Shown piece by piece: positions 17,620-29,001 of a stretch of 39,404 nt of DNA (position 1 is its first letter; every line of letters begins with the position of its first letter). A model generated the notes under the pieces. It worked only from the letters and a program-made list of their open reading frames with translations, had not been told where the DNA came from and ran no database searches. Both the position numbers and the translations under genes were made by a program. Source of the stretch: CAYTLW01 sp964438735 (lineage in GTDB: Bacteria; Myxococcota_A; UBA9042); contig CAYTLW010000066.1 of NCBI GenBank assembly GCA_964438735.1, forward strand, positions 1-39,404, in the 5' to 3' direction.

Positions 17620-18057
17620 CCGGCAATGCCTGGGATGCGCCAGTCGAACGACGTTGCGATCCCGAAGGAAGAAGATTTCTGTCCAATCAGGCGGTCTGGC
17701 CGCCTGGCAACCACTACGTGTCGCTAGCTAGGCATCACCTCACCGTAATAACAGCTAATCACGTGATCACCTCCTTGGAAATCGGCAGTTTTCCTTCCGC
17801 GAATCCCATCGCGCCGCGCGACTCGGTGCCGTGCCGGACGAACGGTTCAGCTATGCGGGACGCCCCGCGTCAGGTGGTGAACCCGACAGGCCTGACGATT
17901 CGCTACGTCGCCGTTTCGGCCTTGTCCTCACGATACGTCGCCGCGCCCGCGTTGCAAGAAGCCGCGACGCAAGCGTAAGCAGACCGTGATGTTTGACAGC
18001 ACATCGCGGCGTCCAGCATCCTTCTGCGCGGCCACGCAGTGGCCCGGAAGGGAGGCC
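17620..18057. other. Gene-free stretch with several short palindromes upstream of the surface operon
   Basis: No gene is supported here. The stretch has lower GC than its surroundings and holds AGGCGG-TCTGG-CCGCCT (17689-17705), CTAGCTAG (17724-17731), and overlapping ATCACGTGAT (17758-17767) and GTGATCAC (17763-17770). TACGTCGCCG occurs twice 30 bp apart (17904, 17934). It probably contains the promoter and regulator sites of the five-gene operon starting at 18058; a small RNA cannot be excluded. Confidence 0.4.
17993..18022 (+). promoter_or_regulatory. Weak candidate promoter of the surface operon
   Basis: A perfect TTGACA (17993-17998) is followed after 18 bp by CATCCT, which fits only half of a -10 consensus. 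It lies 36-60 bp before ATG 18058. An alternative sigma factor or activator is possible. Confidence 0.25.
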
Positions 18058-21129
<3,072 letters not shown>

Positions 21130-21143
21130 GAAGGGGTGAGCAG

Positions 21144-23072
21144 ATGAGAGCGACACGATTCATCTGGACCGCGGCGATGGTGGTCGCGCTGGCGTTTTCC
21201 GCCGGCGAGGCCGACGCCACGGTGCCTGGCGGCATCTCCATCGAAGGCGCGCTGCTGACCGCGGCTGGCGGCCCGGTGACAGACGGTACGTACAAAGTGA
21301 CCTTCCTGCTCTACAAAGACGCCTCGGGCGGCAAGGCGGTCTGGTCGGAGACAGTGGCCAAGCTGGCCATCAAGGGCGGCGCCTTCCAGCACACATTGGG
21401 CAGCGTGAAGAAGCTCACCCCTGCCACGGTCGACGGCGCCAAGGTCGGCTGGCTGGCCCTGCAGGTGGGCGCCGAACCGGAGCTGAAGCGCAATCCTCTC
21501 AACGCGGTGCCATTTGCCACCAGAGCGGCCATCGCCGAGAGCGCCGACTTCCCCTACGCCGGCAGCAAGACCAAGGGCGGTCCGGCCAGCGACCTGCAAT
21601 GCACCGGTTGCGTGAGCGTAAGCGAGCTGAAGATCGACGGTGACCTGGACCTGGGCGGTCACGCGCTCAAGGCCAAAGCCGTGGCCGTGGGCACTGTCAC
21701 CGCATCTTCCGTGAAGGCCGGCTCCGTCGACGCCACCACTGTGGGCGCCCAGACGGTCACCGCCAAGACCTTCATCGGCGACGGCTCCAAACTCACCGGA
21801 CTCAAACTGCCCAATGGCAAGTGCAAGGCCGGCCAGGCGGTGGTCGGCGTGGCCGCCGATGGTTCGCTCATCTGCGCCAGCACCGCCGACGCCCTGCCCG
21901 CCGACGGGCTCGACAACGTCTCCGGCGGCTTGCTCAGCAACGAGTTCACCTATGTCTACAAGTCGACCGGGCCGGTGAAGATCAAGGATAACAATCCCAT
22001 CGGCGTGGCCAGCGAGATCATCGTCGCCGACGTGGGCATCGCCAAGAAGCTGACCGTCAGCGTGGACATCTCCAACAGCAACTTCGGCGCCGTCGAAGTG
22101 CAGCTCTTCGCCCCCAACGGGGCCAAGTACATCCTGTTCAACAAGGACAAGAACACCAAGGCGCTCAAGACCAGCTACCCGGCGCCGACCAAGCCGGTCA
22201 GCGGCGACCTGGGCAGCTGGGTGGGCAAGAACGCCAAGGGCAAGTGGATCCTCAAGGCCATCGACACCGCCTTCAAGGACAACACCACCGACGGCGCCAT
22301 CAACAGCTGGAACGTCACCGTCGAGGTGCTCAGCACGAAGAAGACCGACAGCAAGGGCGTGCTGACCACCAGCGGCGGCTTCACCATGCAGATCGCCGCC
22401 GCCCCGCCGGTCAAATGCGGCCCGGAGCACTTTGGTCGGATGTACATCAACAGCAAGGACAAGAAGGTCTACGTCTGCCGCGACACCTGGGACGCGGTGC
22501 TCTTTGCCGACTGCGGCAATGGCATCAAGGAGTTCCCCGAGGAGTGCGACGACGGGGCCAAGAATGGCAACGCGCCCGGCGCCTGCCGCGTCGACTGCAA
22601 GAAGCCCTACTGCGGCGACAAGATCGTCGACCCTGGCGAGACCTGCGACGACGGCAACAAGGTGGACGGGGACAAGTGCAAGAACGACTGCAGCAGCCCA
22701 TGCAAGGGCTGGGTCTACAAGGGAATCTGCCTGATGCACACGACCCTGGGCAGCAACTCCGACAAGGTGCCAGCCGGCTGCAACCCCTACCAACCCTCCA
22801 CCAACTGGAGCAAGAACGACTTCGTGGCCATCTGCGCGGAAGTCAGCAAAAAGATCGGCTGGTCGGTGAACTGCTCGGCCGTCGACTCCGACGCTGACGG
22901 TGGATTGTGCACCAACTTCAAGGCGATCGCTTCGTGGGAGGGCCCCGGTCAGAGCAGCCCCGACGTCTGGGTGCGCAAGCCGACCTTCAACTGGAAGCCG
23001 ACCAGCAGCAACAGCCCGCAGTGCAAGATCTACAGCTATTCCAAGACCGCCGCCGTCTACGCCTGCAAGTAG
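21144..23072 (+). CDS. Secreted modular protein with proprotein-convertase P domain and Cys-rich repeats
   Basis: The 642-residue protein has a signal peptide (about 1-26), then a module beginning ISIEGALLTAAGGPVTDGTY (31-50) and ending VPFATRAAIA, also found in the product at 37916-39274. A Cys-pair unit (KCKAGQAVVGVAADGSLIC, 226-244) is shared with that protein too. Residues about 285-397 match the proprotein convertase P domain (LTVSVDISNSNFGAVEVQLF, then GKWILKAIDTA). Residues 456-516 hold Myxococcus-type Cys repeats (CGNGIKEFPEECDDG, CGDKIVDPGETCDDGN). The final 120 residues are an unnamed Cys-containing domain. Role inferred: cell-surface adhesin or matrix protein. AGGAAGGGG precedes ATG 21144. 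Second gene of the operon. Confidence 0.85.
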   Translation: MRATRFIWTAAMVVALAFSAGEADATVPGGISIEGALLTAAGGPVTDGTYKVTFLLYKDASGGKAVWSETVAKLAIKGGAFQHTLGSVKKLTPATVDGAKVGWLALQVGAEPELKRNPLNAVPFATRAAIAESADFPYAGSKTKGGPASDLQCTGCVSVSELKIDGDLDLGGHALKAKAVAVGTVTASSVKAGSVDATTVGAQTVTAKTFIGDGSKLTGLKLPNGKCKAGQAVVGVAADGSLICASTADALPADGLDNVSGGLLSNEFTYVYKSTGPVKIKDNNPIGVASEIIVADVGIAKKLTVSVDISNSNFGAVEVQLFAPNGAKYILFNKDKNTKALKTSYPAPTKPVSGDLGSWVGKNAKGKWILKAIDTAFKDNTTDGAINSWNVTVEVLSTKKTDSKGVLTTSGGFTMQIAAAPPVKCGPEHFGRMYINSKDKKVYVCRDTWDAVLFADCGNGIKEFPEECDDGAKNGNAPGACRVDCKKPYCGDKIVDPGETCDDGNKVDGDKCKNDCSSPCKGWVYKGICLMHTTLGSNSDKVPAGCNPYQPSTNWSKNDFVAICAEVSKKIGWSVNCSAVDSDADGGLCTNFKAIASWEGPGQSSPDVWVRKPTFNWKPTSSNSPQCKIYSYSKTAAVYACK

Positions 23073-23099
23073 ACCGAAGACAACAGGGGGAAGAGTACC

Positions 23100-23975
23100 G
23101 TGGGGAGTAACGATCCGCTGGCGATGGATCGCGACCTGTTGCGCGGTTTCGAGCGCGTGGCGGTGCCGGTCCTGGAGACCATCAATCGCAGCCGACTGAT
23201 CAAGCGGGGCCTGCACGCGACCGTGGGGTGGTTCAATTGTGTCTGGATCACCGCCGCCACCGGCAAGAGTTGGGAGGTGCATGGCCTGGACACCATCAAG
23301 CGTCTGGATGCCCCTCAGGGCATGATCCTGGTGGCCAATCACCTGTCATTCTTCGACATGTATATCGGCGGCTCGTTGATCGACAGAAAGACGCACCTGA
23401 TGGAGCGGGTCTGCTTCCCGGTGCGCGCCAACTGGCACTATCAGGGGCCCATCGGCGTGTTGCTGAACACCGCCATCAGCGGCGCTGCCATGTGGCCGCC
23501 GGTCTTCCGCGACGGCGAGCGCCGCAAGCTCAACCACACCGGGCTGGACCAGATGGCCGACTTCCTCGGCAAGGGCGCCTCCATCGGCATCCATCCGGAG
23601 GGGCGCCGCAACAAGACGGGCGATCCCTACACCTTCCTGCCGCCCAAGCCGGGCCTCGGTCTGCTGGTCGAGCGCTGCCACCCGGACGTGGCCATCGTGC
23701 CCTATTTCATCATCGGTCTGACCAACGACTGGAAGCACGAGACGACCCGTTGGGCGCGCAAGGATGGCGAGCGTGGCGAGCCGATCCGCATCCGTTTTGC
23801 CGAACCCATCCGAGCGGGCGACGTGCGGGAGGGACGAACTCCGATAGAGGTGGTCGAGACGGTCATGGCGGCGATTCACGGCGAGGCGATGAAGGACAAG
23901 GCCGCCCAAGATAACGCGGCCAAAGAGCGAGCGGACGGCGATGACCCGGCGCACGCCACGCCTGGAGCCACCTGA
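23100..23975 (+). CDS. PlsC-type lysophospholipid acyltransferase
   Basis: The 291-residue enzyme carries the acyltransferase motif NHLSFFD (H81-x4-D86) and the phosphate-binding block IHPEGRRNKTGDP (near 163-175), typical of 1-acyl-glycerol-3-phosphate acyltransferases (PF01553). It would add a fatty acyl chain to a lysophospholipid or related acceptor at the inner membrane; specificity is not readable. The start is a GTG at 23100 with an AGGGGGAA ribosome-binding site; the first ATG (23124) lacks one. The stop overlaps the next gene's start by one base (TGATG), showing translational coupling to the CAP-domain lipoprotein. Its place among surface-protein genes suggests the acceptor may be an exported product or the envelope around it. 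Confidence 0.88.
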   Translation: MGSNDPLAMDRDLLRGFERVAVPVLETINRSRLIKRGLHATVGWFNCVWITAATGKSWEVHGLDTIKRLDAPQGMILVANHLSFFDMYIGGSLIDRKTHLMERVCFPVRANWHYQGPIGVLLNTAISGAAMWPPVFRDGERRKLNHTGLDQMADFLGKGASIGIHPEGRRNKTGDPYTFLPPKPGLGLLVERCHPDVAIVPYFIIGLTNDWKHETTRWARKDGERGEPIRIRFAEPIRAGDVREGRTPIEVVETVMAAIHGEAMKDKAAQDNAAKERADGDDPAHATPGAT

Positions 23976-24961
23976 TGCGCGTCGTCGTCGCCCTGACGCT
24001 CATGGTTGCGGTTGCTGGCTGTGTGCGGCCGTCGGGAACCGGCCTCGCGCCGGCTGCACAAGACACGTGGCAGGATGTAGCCGAGAGCGATGGGGGGGAT
24101 GTCGATGCGCACACCGGCGGCGCGGTCGACGCGGGCCCGAAAAAGACCGCCGGAGAGCTGGCATGCGAACGCTGGGCCGATGACCGCAAGGATCTGAGCG
24201 AAGGCAAATGGGATGGCGCCATCGCCGGATGCCTGGCCGGTTCATTAAGCGATAACGCCATCGAAAACACGCTCCGCGTGGTGAACCTGTACCGATTCCT
24301 GGCCGCCCTGCCGCCCGTGGTCGTCAACGCCAAGAAGAACGCCGACGCGCAGGCGTGTGCGCTGCTCATGCGAGCCAACAAGAAGCTCTCGCACACGCCG
24401 CCAAAGAGCTGGAAATGCTGGACCTCCGCTGGCGCCGCGGCCGCCAAGAAGAGCAACATCTCCACAGCACCCGCCGTGAGGTCGGTCGACCGCTACATGA
24501 TCGACTCGGGCAGCCACAACGCGGTGACCCTGGGCCATCGACGTTGGATCCTGTCACGCACATTGGGCCCCATCGGCGTGGGTTCCACCGCCAGCGGCTC
24601 GTCGTGTCTGCACGTCATCGGTGGCAAGGGCAAGGTCAAGGTCGCGTACACCCCGTGGCCGCCCGCGGGCCCGGTGCCGCTGGCCGCCATGAGGCCCTAC
24701 AAGGGCGGTGCCGTGGACCATACCGGCTGGTCGGTGCAGAGTGATTCGATCAACCTCAACGGCGCCACTGTGAAGGTGACGACCAACGGCTCGCCACTGC
24801 CCGTGAAGACGCGCCCGCTGAAGCCGTTCTTTGGCAGCAAATACGCCCTCGCCTTCGTGCCATCGGGCTGGAAAGCCGAAGCCGGACGTACCTACAAGGT
24901 CGAGGTGGGCGGTATCGGCGCGCCCTTCAGCTATGAGGTGGAAGTGCTCGGTTGTAAATGA
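23975..24961 (+). CDS. CAP (SCP/PR1-like) domain lipoprotein
   Basis: The 328-residue protein has a canonical lipobox (LMVAVAGC, Cys16) and a disordered acidic linker to about residue 55. Residues about 85-215 resemble the bacterial CAP/SCP domain: VVNLYRFLAALPPVVVN, then a His-containing LSHTPPKSW and the hallmark HNAVTLGHRRWIL. CAP domains act as secreted binding proteins, some lipid- or sterol-binding; a catalytic role is not established. The C-terminal 100 residues form a beta-rich domain (INLNGATVKVTTNGSPLPVK). Translation is coupled to the acyltransferase by TGATG. Probably held at the outer membrane or periplasm. Fourth gene of the operon. Confidence 0.85.
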   Translation: MRVVVALTLMVAVAGCVRPSGTGLAPAAQDTWQDVAESDGGDVDAHTGGAVDAGPKKTAGELACERWADDRKDLSEGKWDGAIAGCLAGSLSDNAIENTLRVVNLYRFLAALPPVVVNAKKNADAQACALLMRANKKLSHTPPKSWKCWTSAGAAAAKKSNISTAPAVRSVDRYMIDSGSHNAVTLGHRRWILSRTLGPIGVGSTASGSSCLHVIGGKGKVKVAYTPWPPAGPVPLAAMRPYKGGAVDHTGWSVQSDSINLNGATVKVTTNGSPLPVKTRPLKPFFGSKYALAFVPSGWKAEAGRTYKVEVGGIGAPFSYEVEVLGCK

Positions 24962-24989
24962 AGCGATCGCATCTCCAGGAGCCTGAGAT

Positions 24990-26258
24990 ATGAGCCGATC
25001 CAGTCACCAGCACGCACGCCGGGATCCAGGGGCGATCGTCGGTGGTCGATATGAGATCACCCGTTGCCTGAGCGAAGGGCAATTCAGCGCCTTGTACGAG
25101 GCCCGTCATCGCACCACTGGCCACCCCGCAGTGATCAAGCTGGCGGTGGCGGACGGCACCGATCCGACCAACGCCGTCGCTCGCTTTCGTCGCCAGGTAC
25201 GAGTCCTGGCCCACCTGAGCAGCGCCCATACGGTGCGCTTGTTGGACGCCGGGCAGGACATCGATGGCACGCTCTTCATGGCCTTGGAGTTCCTCGACGG
25301 CCTGACCCTGGCGACAATGCTCGCCCATCCGCCCAAGCAAGGGCCGGCCATCTCGGCTGCAGCCGCGCTGGAGGTGGCCGTGGCCGCGTTGCGCAGCCTG
25401 GCCGAGCTGCATGTGTCCGGCCTGGTGCATCGCAACCTCCGTCCATCGCATGTATTTCTGCACTGGCATGGAGTCGATGAGTTCGGCATCAAGCTGCTGG
25501 ACTTTGGCATTGTCGGTTCGGTGACCTCGGTGCTGACCGGTGCCGGCAGCGTGGTCGGCACGCCGACCTACATGAGCCCGGAACAGGCGACGGGCCGGGA
25601 CGCTGACGGCCGCAGTGATCTGTACGCATTGGGCGTGCTGCTCTTCGAGTGCTTGGAGGGCAAGCCACCCTTCGAGGGCGAGGTCGTCTACAACGTCATC
25701 CACCAGCATGTGACCGCTCCCCTGCCGCCCCTGACGTCGGCCGCCGCCGGAGGCCTGTCCGCCCGCATGGCCGGGCTGGTCACGCGCTTGATGGCCAAGT
25801 CACCTGATGATCGGCCTGACGGAGCGACCGACGTATTGGAGGAGATCGCGTCCTGGCCTGAGCGCCAGTCCTCCGATTCCGAAGTCCTCAAGAGGGCCGC
25901 AAATGGGGCCCGCGCGCGGGCCGTCAGGGCGCTGCGAATGTCAGCACCGCCGACCAAGCCGACGTCCAGGCGCGCTTCCTCTCCACAGCGGCCGGGCGCT
26001 GCGGTAGCGAAGACCCGGCGAGCGGGCCGCCCCTCTGTCGATGACACGAAGCCGGGCGGTCGCCCCGGTCCTCTGCCGGGCAATATCGAGGAGATGCTCG
26101 GCGCCGCCGGGGGGAGCGGCAGCCATCCGTCCATCGTGGGGCCGGGTCGCCCTGCAGAGGAAGGCGCGCCAGCGCCGTCGGTGCCGGACAACAAGCGGCA
26201 GCGGCTCAAGGGGCTGAAGGAAGCGGCGGACTGGCTGGCGGAGCGGGACGAGTCGTGA
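24990..26258 (+). CDS. Ser/Thr protein kinase-fold protein, predicted pseudokinase
   Basis: The 422-residue protein has a clear Hanks-type kinase domain (about 20-290) and a low-complexity Arg/Pro/Ala-rich tail without a membrane helix. The VAIK Lys is present (AVIK, K50) and the DFG is intact (D171). However, the HRD Asp is Asn149 (VHRNLRPSHVF), the catalytic-loop Asn is His154, the loop Lys is Arg151, the alpha-C Glu position reads Gln69 (RFRRQ), and the glycine loop is LSEGQFSALY rather than LGEGGFGxVY. The codons at 149 and 154 are unambiguous (AAC, CAT). Phosphotransfer is unlikely; a scaffold or ATP-binding switch is more plausible. Last gene of the surface operon, 28 bp after the CAP lipoprotein gene. 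Confidence 0.88.
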   Translation: MSRSSHQHARRDPGAIVGGRYEITRCLSEGQFSALYEARHRTTGHPAVIKLAVADGTDPTNAVARFRRQVRVLAHLSSAHTVRLLDAGQDIDGTLFMALEFLDGLTLATMLAHPPKQGPAISAAAALEVAVAALRSLAELHVSGLVHRNLRPSHVFLHWHGVDEFGIKLLDFGIVGSVTSVLTGAGSVVGTPTYMSPEQATGRDADGRSDLYALGVLLFECLEGKPPFEGEVVYNVIHQHVTAPLPPLTSAAAGGLSARMAGLVTRLMAKSPDDRPDGATDVLEEIASWPERQSSDSEVLKRAANGARARAVRALRMSAPPTKPTSRRASSPQRPGAAVAKTRRAGRPSVDDTKPGGRPGPLPGNIEEMLGAAGGSGSHPSIVGPGRPAEEGAPAPSVPDNKRQRLKGLKEAADWLAERDES

Positions 26259-26261
26259 ACG

Positions 26262-26999
26262 TCAGAAGCCGATCCGCCGCATCACGAATCGCGGCAGGCG
26301 CTTGATGACAAACATCACCCAGCGCCAGATGGACGGCGCGTAGACGACCGGTTTGCCCTTATCGATGGCCGCCAGCACGATCTTGGCGACCTGCTCTGGC
26401 TCGCCGGCAAATGGTGGCGGCTTCAGGCCCGATGTCATCGCCGTCTTCACGAAGCCCGGCTTGACGCAGATGGTGTTCAACCCCTCGGAACGATACCTGT
26501 GGTCGAGGCCTTCGAGATAGGCGCTCAGGCCGGCCTTGCCGGCGCCGTAGAGGATGATGGGTTTGCGGCCCCTGTCGCCGGCGACCGAACTGAAGGCGAC
26601 CAGGGTGCCGCCGCCATTGGACAGCAGGCGACGGCGAGCGAGTTCGCAGAAGTCCACCGTGTGGGCGAAGTTGGCCGCCAGCATGCGTCGCCGAAAGGCG
26701 CGGTCGGACTCGAGCCGCTCCTGGGAGGCGAAGAGCGCCGCGGTGATGACCACACAATCCAGGCCATCCATGGCGGTGGCGGCCCGCTCCAAGGCCGGCC
26801 CGAAGGTGTCAGGTTGTTCCAGGTCGCAGTGCGCGGTGCCGACGGGGCGTTGCTTGGATCGCACCTCCAGGTCGCGCGCGCTGCGCTCGAGCTCGTCGGG
26901 CAGGTGACCAAGCAAGAAGACCCGATCGCCACGACCGGCCATCTGGCGCGCCAGGGCGCGGCCCATTCCGCCGGTGCCACCGAGGATCGCCACCTTCAT
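26262..26999 (-). CDS. DprE2-like short-chain dehydrogenase
   Basis: The 245-residue SDR has the NAD(P) motif GGTGGMG (7-13), catalytic Ser138 (FSSVAGDRGR) and Y151-GAG-K155. Its C-terminus (VVYAPSIWRWVMFVIKRLPR) resembles the end of mycobacterial DprE2. DprE2 reduces the 2-keto intermediate to decaprenyl-phosphoryl-arabinose, completing the epimerisation begun by DprE1. ATG 26999 overlaps the stop of the DprE1-like gene by one base (TGATG), so the pair is translationally coupled; the longer frame from 27101 is rejected. The stop is 3 bp from the convergent pseudokinase stop. Substrate in this organism is inferred. Confidence 0.85.
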   Translation of the reverse strand: MKVAILGGTGGMGRALARQMAGRGDRVFLLGHLPDELERSARDLEVRSKQRPVGTAHCDLEQPDTFGPALERAATAMDGLDCVVITAALFASQERLESDRAFRRRMLAANFAHTVDFCELARRRLLSNGGGTLVAFSSVAGDRGRKPIILYGAGKAGLSAYLEGLDHRYRSEGLNTICVKPGFVKTAMTSGLKPPPFAGEPEQVAKIVLAAIDKGKPVVYAPSIWRWVMFVIKRLPRFVMRRIGF

Positions 27000-28432
27000 C
27001 ACTTGCCTCCGCCGGCCGTCACCGGGTCGTCCAGCAAGCGCACGCTCTGAGCGCTGCGCAGGCGGCGGTCGGGATCCCAGCTGTCGCGGACCTGCAGCCA
27101 CCGGCCCAGACGCTTGTCCATGGCCTGGAAGTGTTCTGGCCGGGACAGGCTGTCTTTTGCCAGGTAGATCCGGCCCCCATCCGCCAAGACCTGCTCGTTG
27201 AGGGCGTCGACCAGGTCCTGGGTATGCTCACGCAAGGGCATGTCCAGGGCGATGGACATGCCGGGCATGGGGAAGGAGAGCGTGCCGCGGCCCTCGGCGC
27301 CGCAATCCTTCATCACGCAGAGGAAGGAGACGCCGCGGCGGGCCGTGACGATCTCCATGAACCGGCGCGCCGAATCGGGCAGGCCTTCCCGCGGCAGCAC
27401 ACATTGGTACTGTGTCATGCCGCGATTTCCATAGGCCAGGTTCCACTGTCGGATGCGATCGAGGGGGTAGAAGAAGGTCTCCGCCGAGACCAGGTCGACC
27501 TGCTTGCGGCGCCACTGCTTGAGGTAGATGAGCGACGCCGCCACGCTCATGGTGAAGTCGTTGATCAGCCAGGAGGGCAGTTGAAAGGGCACCGTCACCG
27601 TCCGCCGCCATGGCGGGATGGGACCGGGCGCCTCTTCGGCTGTGGCCCAGCGGCCGCTGTAGAGCACGCCGCGGCCCATCTTGTCGCCCCGGGCCAGGCA
27701 ATCGATCCAGCCGACCGTATAGGGCCAGACCGCGCTGGCGGCGGTCAGGCCCGTCATGAAGGCTTCGAGCCCGTCGAAGCGCTCGGTCTCTTGCAGGATC
27801 CACGGGCTGGGCACGCGCTCGAGCTGGATCTCCACCTCCAGGATGTGGCCGGTCAGGCCCATGCCGCCCAGGGTGGCGTCGAACAGGTCGGTGTGCTCGT
27901 CCGGCGAACAGGTGCGAATCTCGCCGTCGGCGGTTCGCATGCGCAGGCTGGTGACGTGCTCTCCGATGCAGCCGGCCACGTGGTGGTTCTTGCCGTGCAC
28001 GTCGGCGGCCACCATGCCGCCCAGAGTCACGTACCAGGTGCCGGGGGTGACCGGCGGGAACCAGCCGCGGGGCAGGAAGGTCTGCACCAGGTCGCGCAGC
28101 GACAGACCCGCTTCGGCGCGCAGGCGGCCGGTCTCGGCGTCAAAGGCCAGGATGCGATCGGCCAGCGGCGTGGTGACCACATCGAGCACACCCGGTGGCG
28201 GCAGCGCGGAGTCGCCATAGGACCGGCCGAGGCCGCGGCTGAGGGTCGCGTTGCGGGTGGCGGTCTCGAGGTCTTCGGTGAGAACTTCGCGGCCAGGCCG
28301 GAAGGCGCGTCCCCAGCCTGCGAGCATCGGCACGTCGGCCGACGGCAGGACCAGGGGGCCCTCGGGGCCCGGCTTCTTGTCGTCGGCAACCGACATGATG
28401 TCGCTCACGATGTCCGGCGAGATGGCGGTCAC
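26999..28432 (-). CDS. DprE1-like FAD-dependent polyprenyl-phosphoribose 2'-oxidase
   Basis: The 477-residue flavoprotein has the VAO-type FAD motif SRGLGRSYGDSAL (65-77) and the DprE1 hallmark PGTWYVTLGGMVAADVHGKN (130-149). DprE1 oxidises decaprenyl-phosphoryl-ribose at C2'. With a constant offset of 8, mycobacterial Lys418 aligns to K426 (LAKDS) and benzothiazinone-target Cys387 aligns to A395 (GMSIALDMP), so that covalent target is missing. The gene is coupled to the DprE2-like gene downstream and overlaps the upstream unknown gene by 4 bp (ATGA). In Gram-negatives such pairs are known to supply D-arabinofuranose for glycosylation, for example of some Pseudomonas pilins; the acceptor here is unknown. 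Confidence 0.88.
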   Translation of the reverse strand: MTAISPDIVSDIMSVADDKKPGPEGPLVLPSADVPMLAGWGRAFRPGREVLTEDLETATRNATLSRGLGRSYGDSALPPPGVLDVVTTPLADRILAFDAETGRLRAEAGLSLRDLVQTFLPRGWFPPVTPGTWYVTLGGMVAADVHGKNHHVAGCIGEHVTSLRMRTADGEIRTCSPDEHTDLFDATLGGMGLTGHILEVEIQLERVPSPWILQETERFDGLEAFMTGLTAASAVWPYTVGWIDCLARGDKMGRGVLYSGRWATAEEAPGPIPPWRRTVTVPFQLPSWLINDFTMSVAASLIYLKQWRRKQVDLVSAETFFYPLDRIRQWNLAYGNRGMTQYQCVLPREGLPDSARRFMEIVTARRGVSFLCVMKDCGAEGRGTLSFPMPGMSIALDMPLREHTQDLVDALNEQVLADGGRIYLAKDSLSRPEHFQAMDKRLGRWLQVRDSWDPDRRLRSAQSVRLLDDPVTAGGGK

Positions 28433-28953
28433 GGCACCTGGATGCGCTCGATTCGCTCGTCATTGCGGCGCAGGTCGGTCCAGGTCTGCACGCCGACCTC
28501 CACGGTGGAGGACTCAGGCAGCAGCGCCACGTGCACCGTCCAGCGTTGGGTGGGCAGGCCCGACGGCGCCAGATTGCGCACCCGCTCCGCCACCACATCG
28601 GCGACGAAAGAACGCAATTGTGGCAACCAGGCGCTGATCTCACGCGGCACGGGCGGCACCCTGCCGAACAGGACCACCGGCTCCTCGACGCCTTGCCACG
28701 GCGTGTCCTCGTCGGACATGACGCGCGCGGCGCTGGGGTGAAAGTGCAGCATCAACACCTCGAACCAGTCCTCGCCGCGCTGCTGGCCGCGGCGCCATTC
28801 CGGGCGCGAGGTCACCGGCTCGGCTGGATAGTCCAGGTGCAGATAGGATTTCCGCACCCCAGGCGCCTGTGCGCAGACCTCCAGGTCGGCGTACTTGAGC
28901 ACGTGGTGCAGTCCCTTGCCGTGTTTTTCTCGGATCACGTGGCGGATGATCAT
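28429..28953 (-). CDS. Conserved-looking 174-residue protein of unknown function in the DprE operon
   Basis: No family is recognised. The protein is soluble, without signal peptide or membrane helix, and rich in His, Arg, Trp and Glu. N-terminal residues read MIIRHVIREKHGKGLHHVLKY; a middle segment is Trp/Pro-rich (WQGVEEPVVLFGRVPPVP), and the end has strand-like RWTVHVALLPESSTVEVGVQ. ATG 28953 is used; a GTG two codons upstream (28959) is possible. The 4-bp ATGA overlap with the DprE1-like gene indicates co-translation, making it a likely partner or accessory factor in the same polyprenyl-sugar pathway. That link rests on position only. Confidence 0.7.
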   Translation of the reverse strand: MIIRHVIREKHGKGLHHVLKYADLEVCAQAPGVRKSYLHLDYPAEPVTSRPEWRRGQQRGEDWFEVLMLHFHPSAARVMSDEDTPWQGVEEPVVLFGRVPPVPREISAWLPQLRSFVADVVAERVRNLAPSGLPTQRWTVHVALLPESSTVEVGVQTWTDLRRNDERIERIQVP

Positions 28954-29001
28954 GTGCACAGCCTAGCATCGTGCGGCGCCGGGGCAAGCCGGACTGCGAC
29001 T

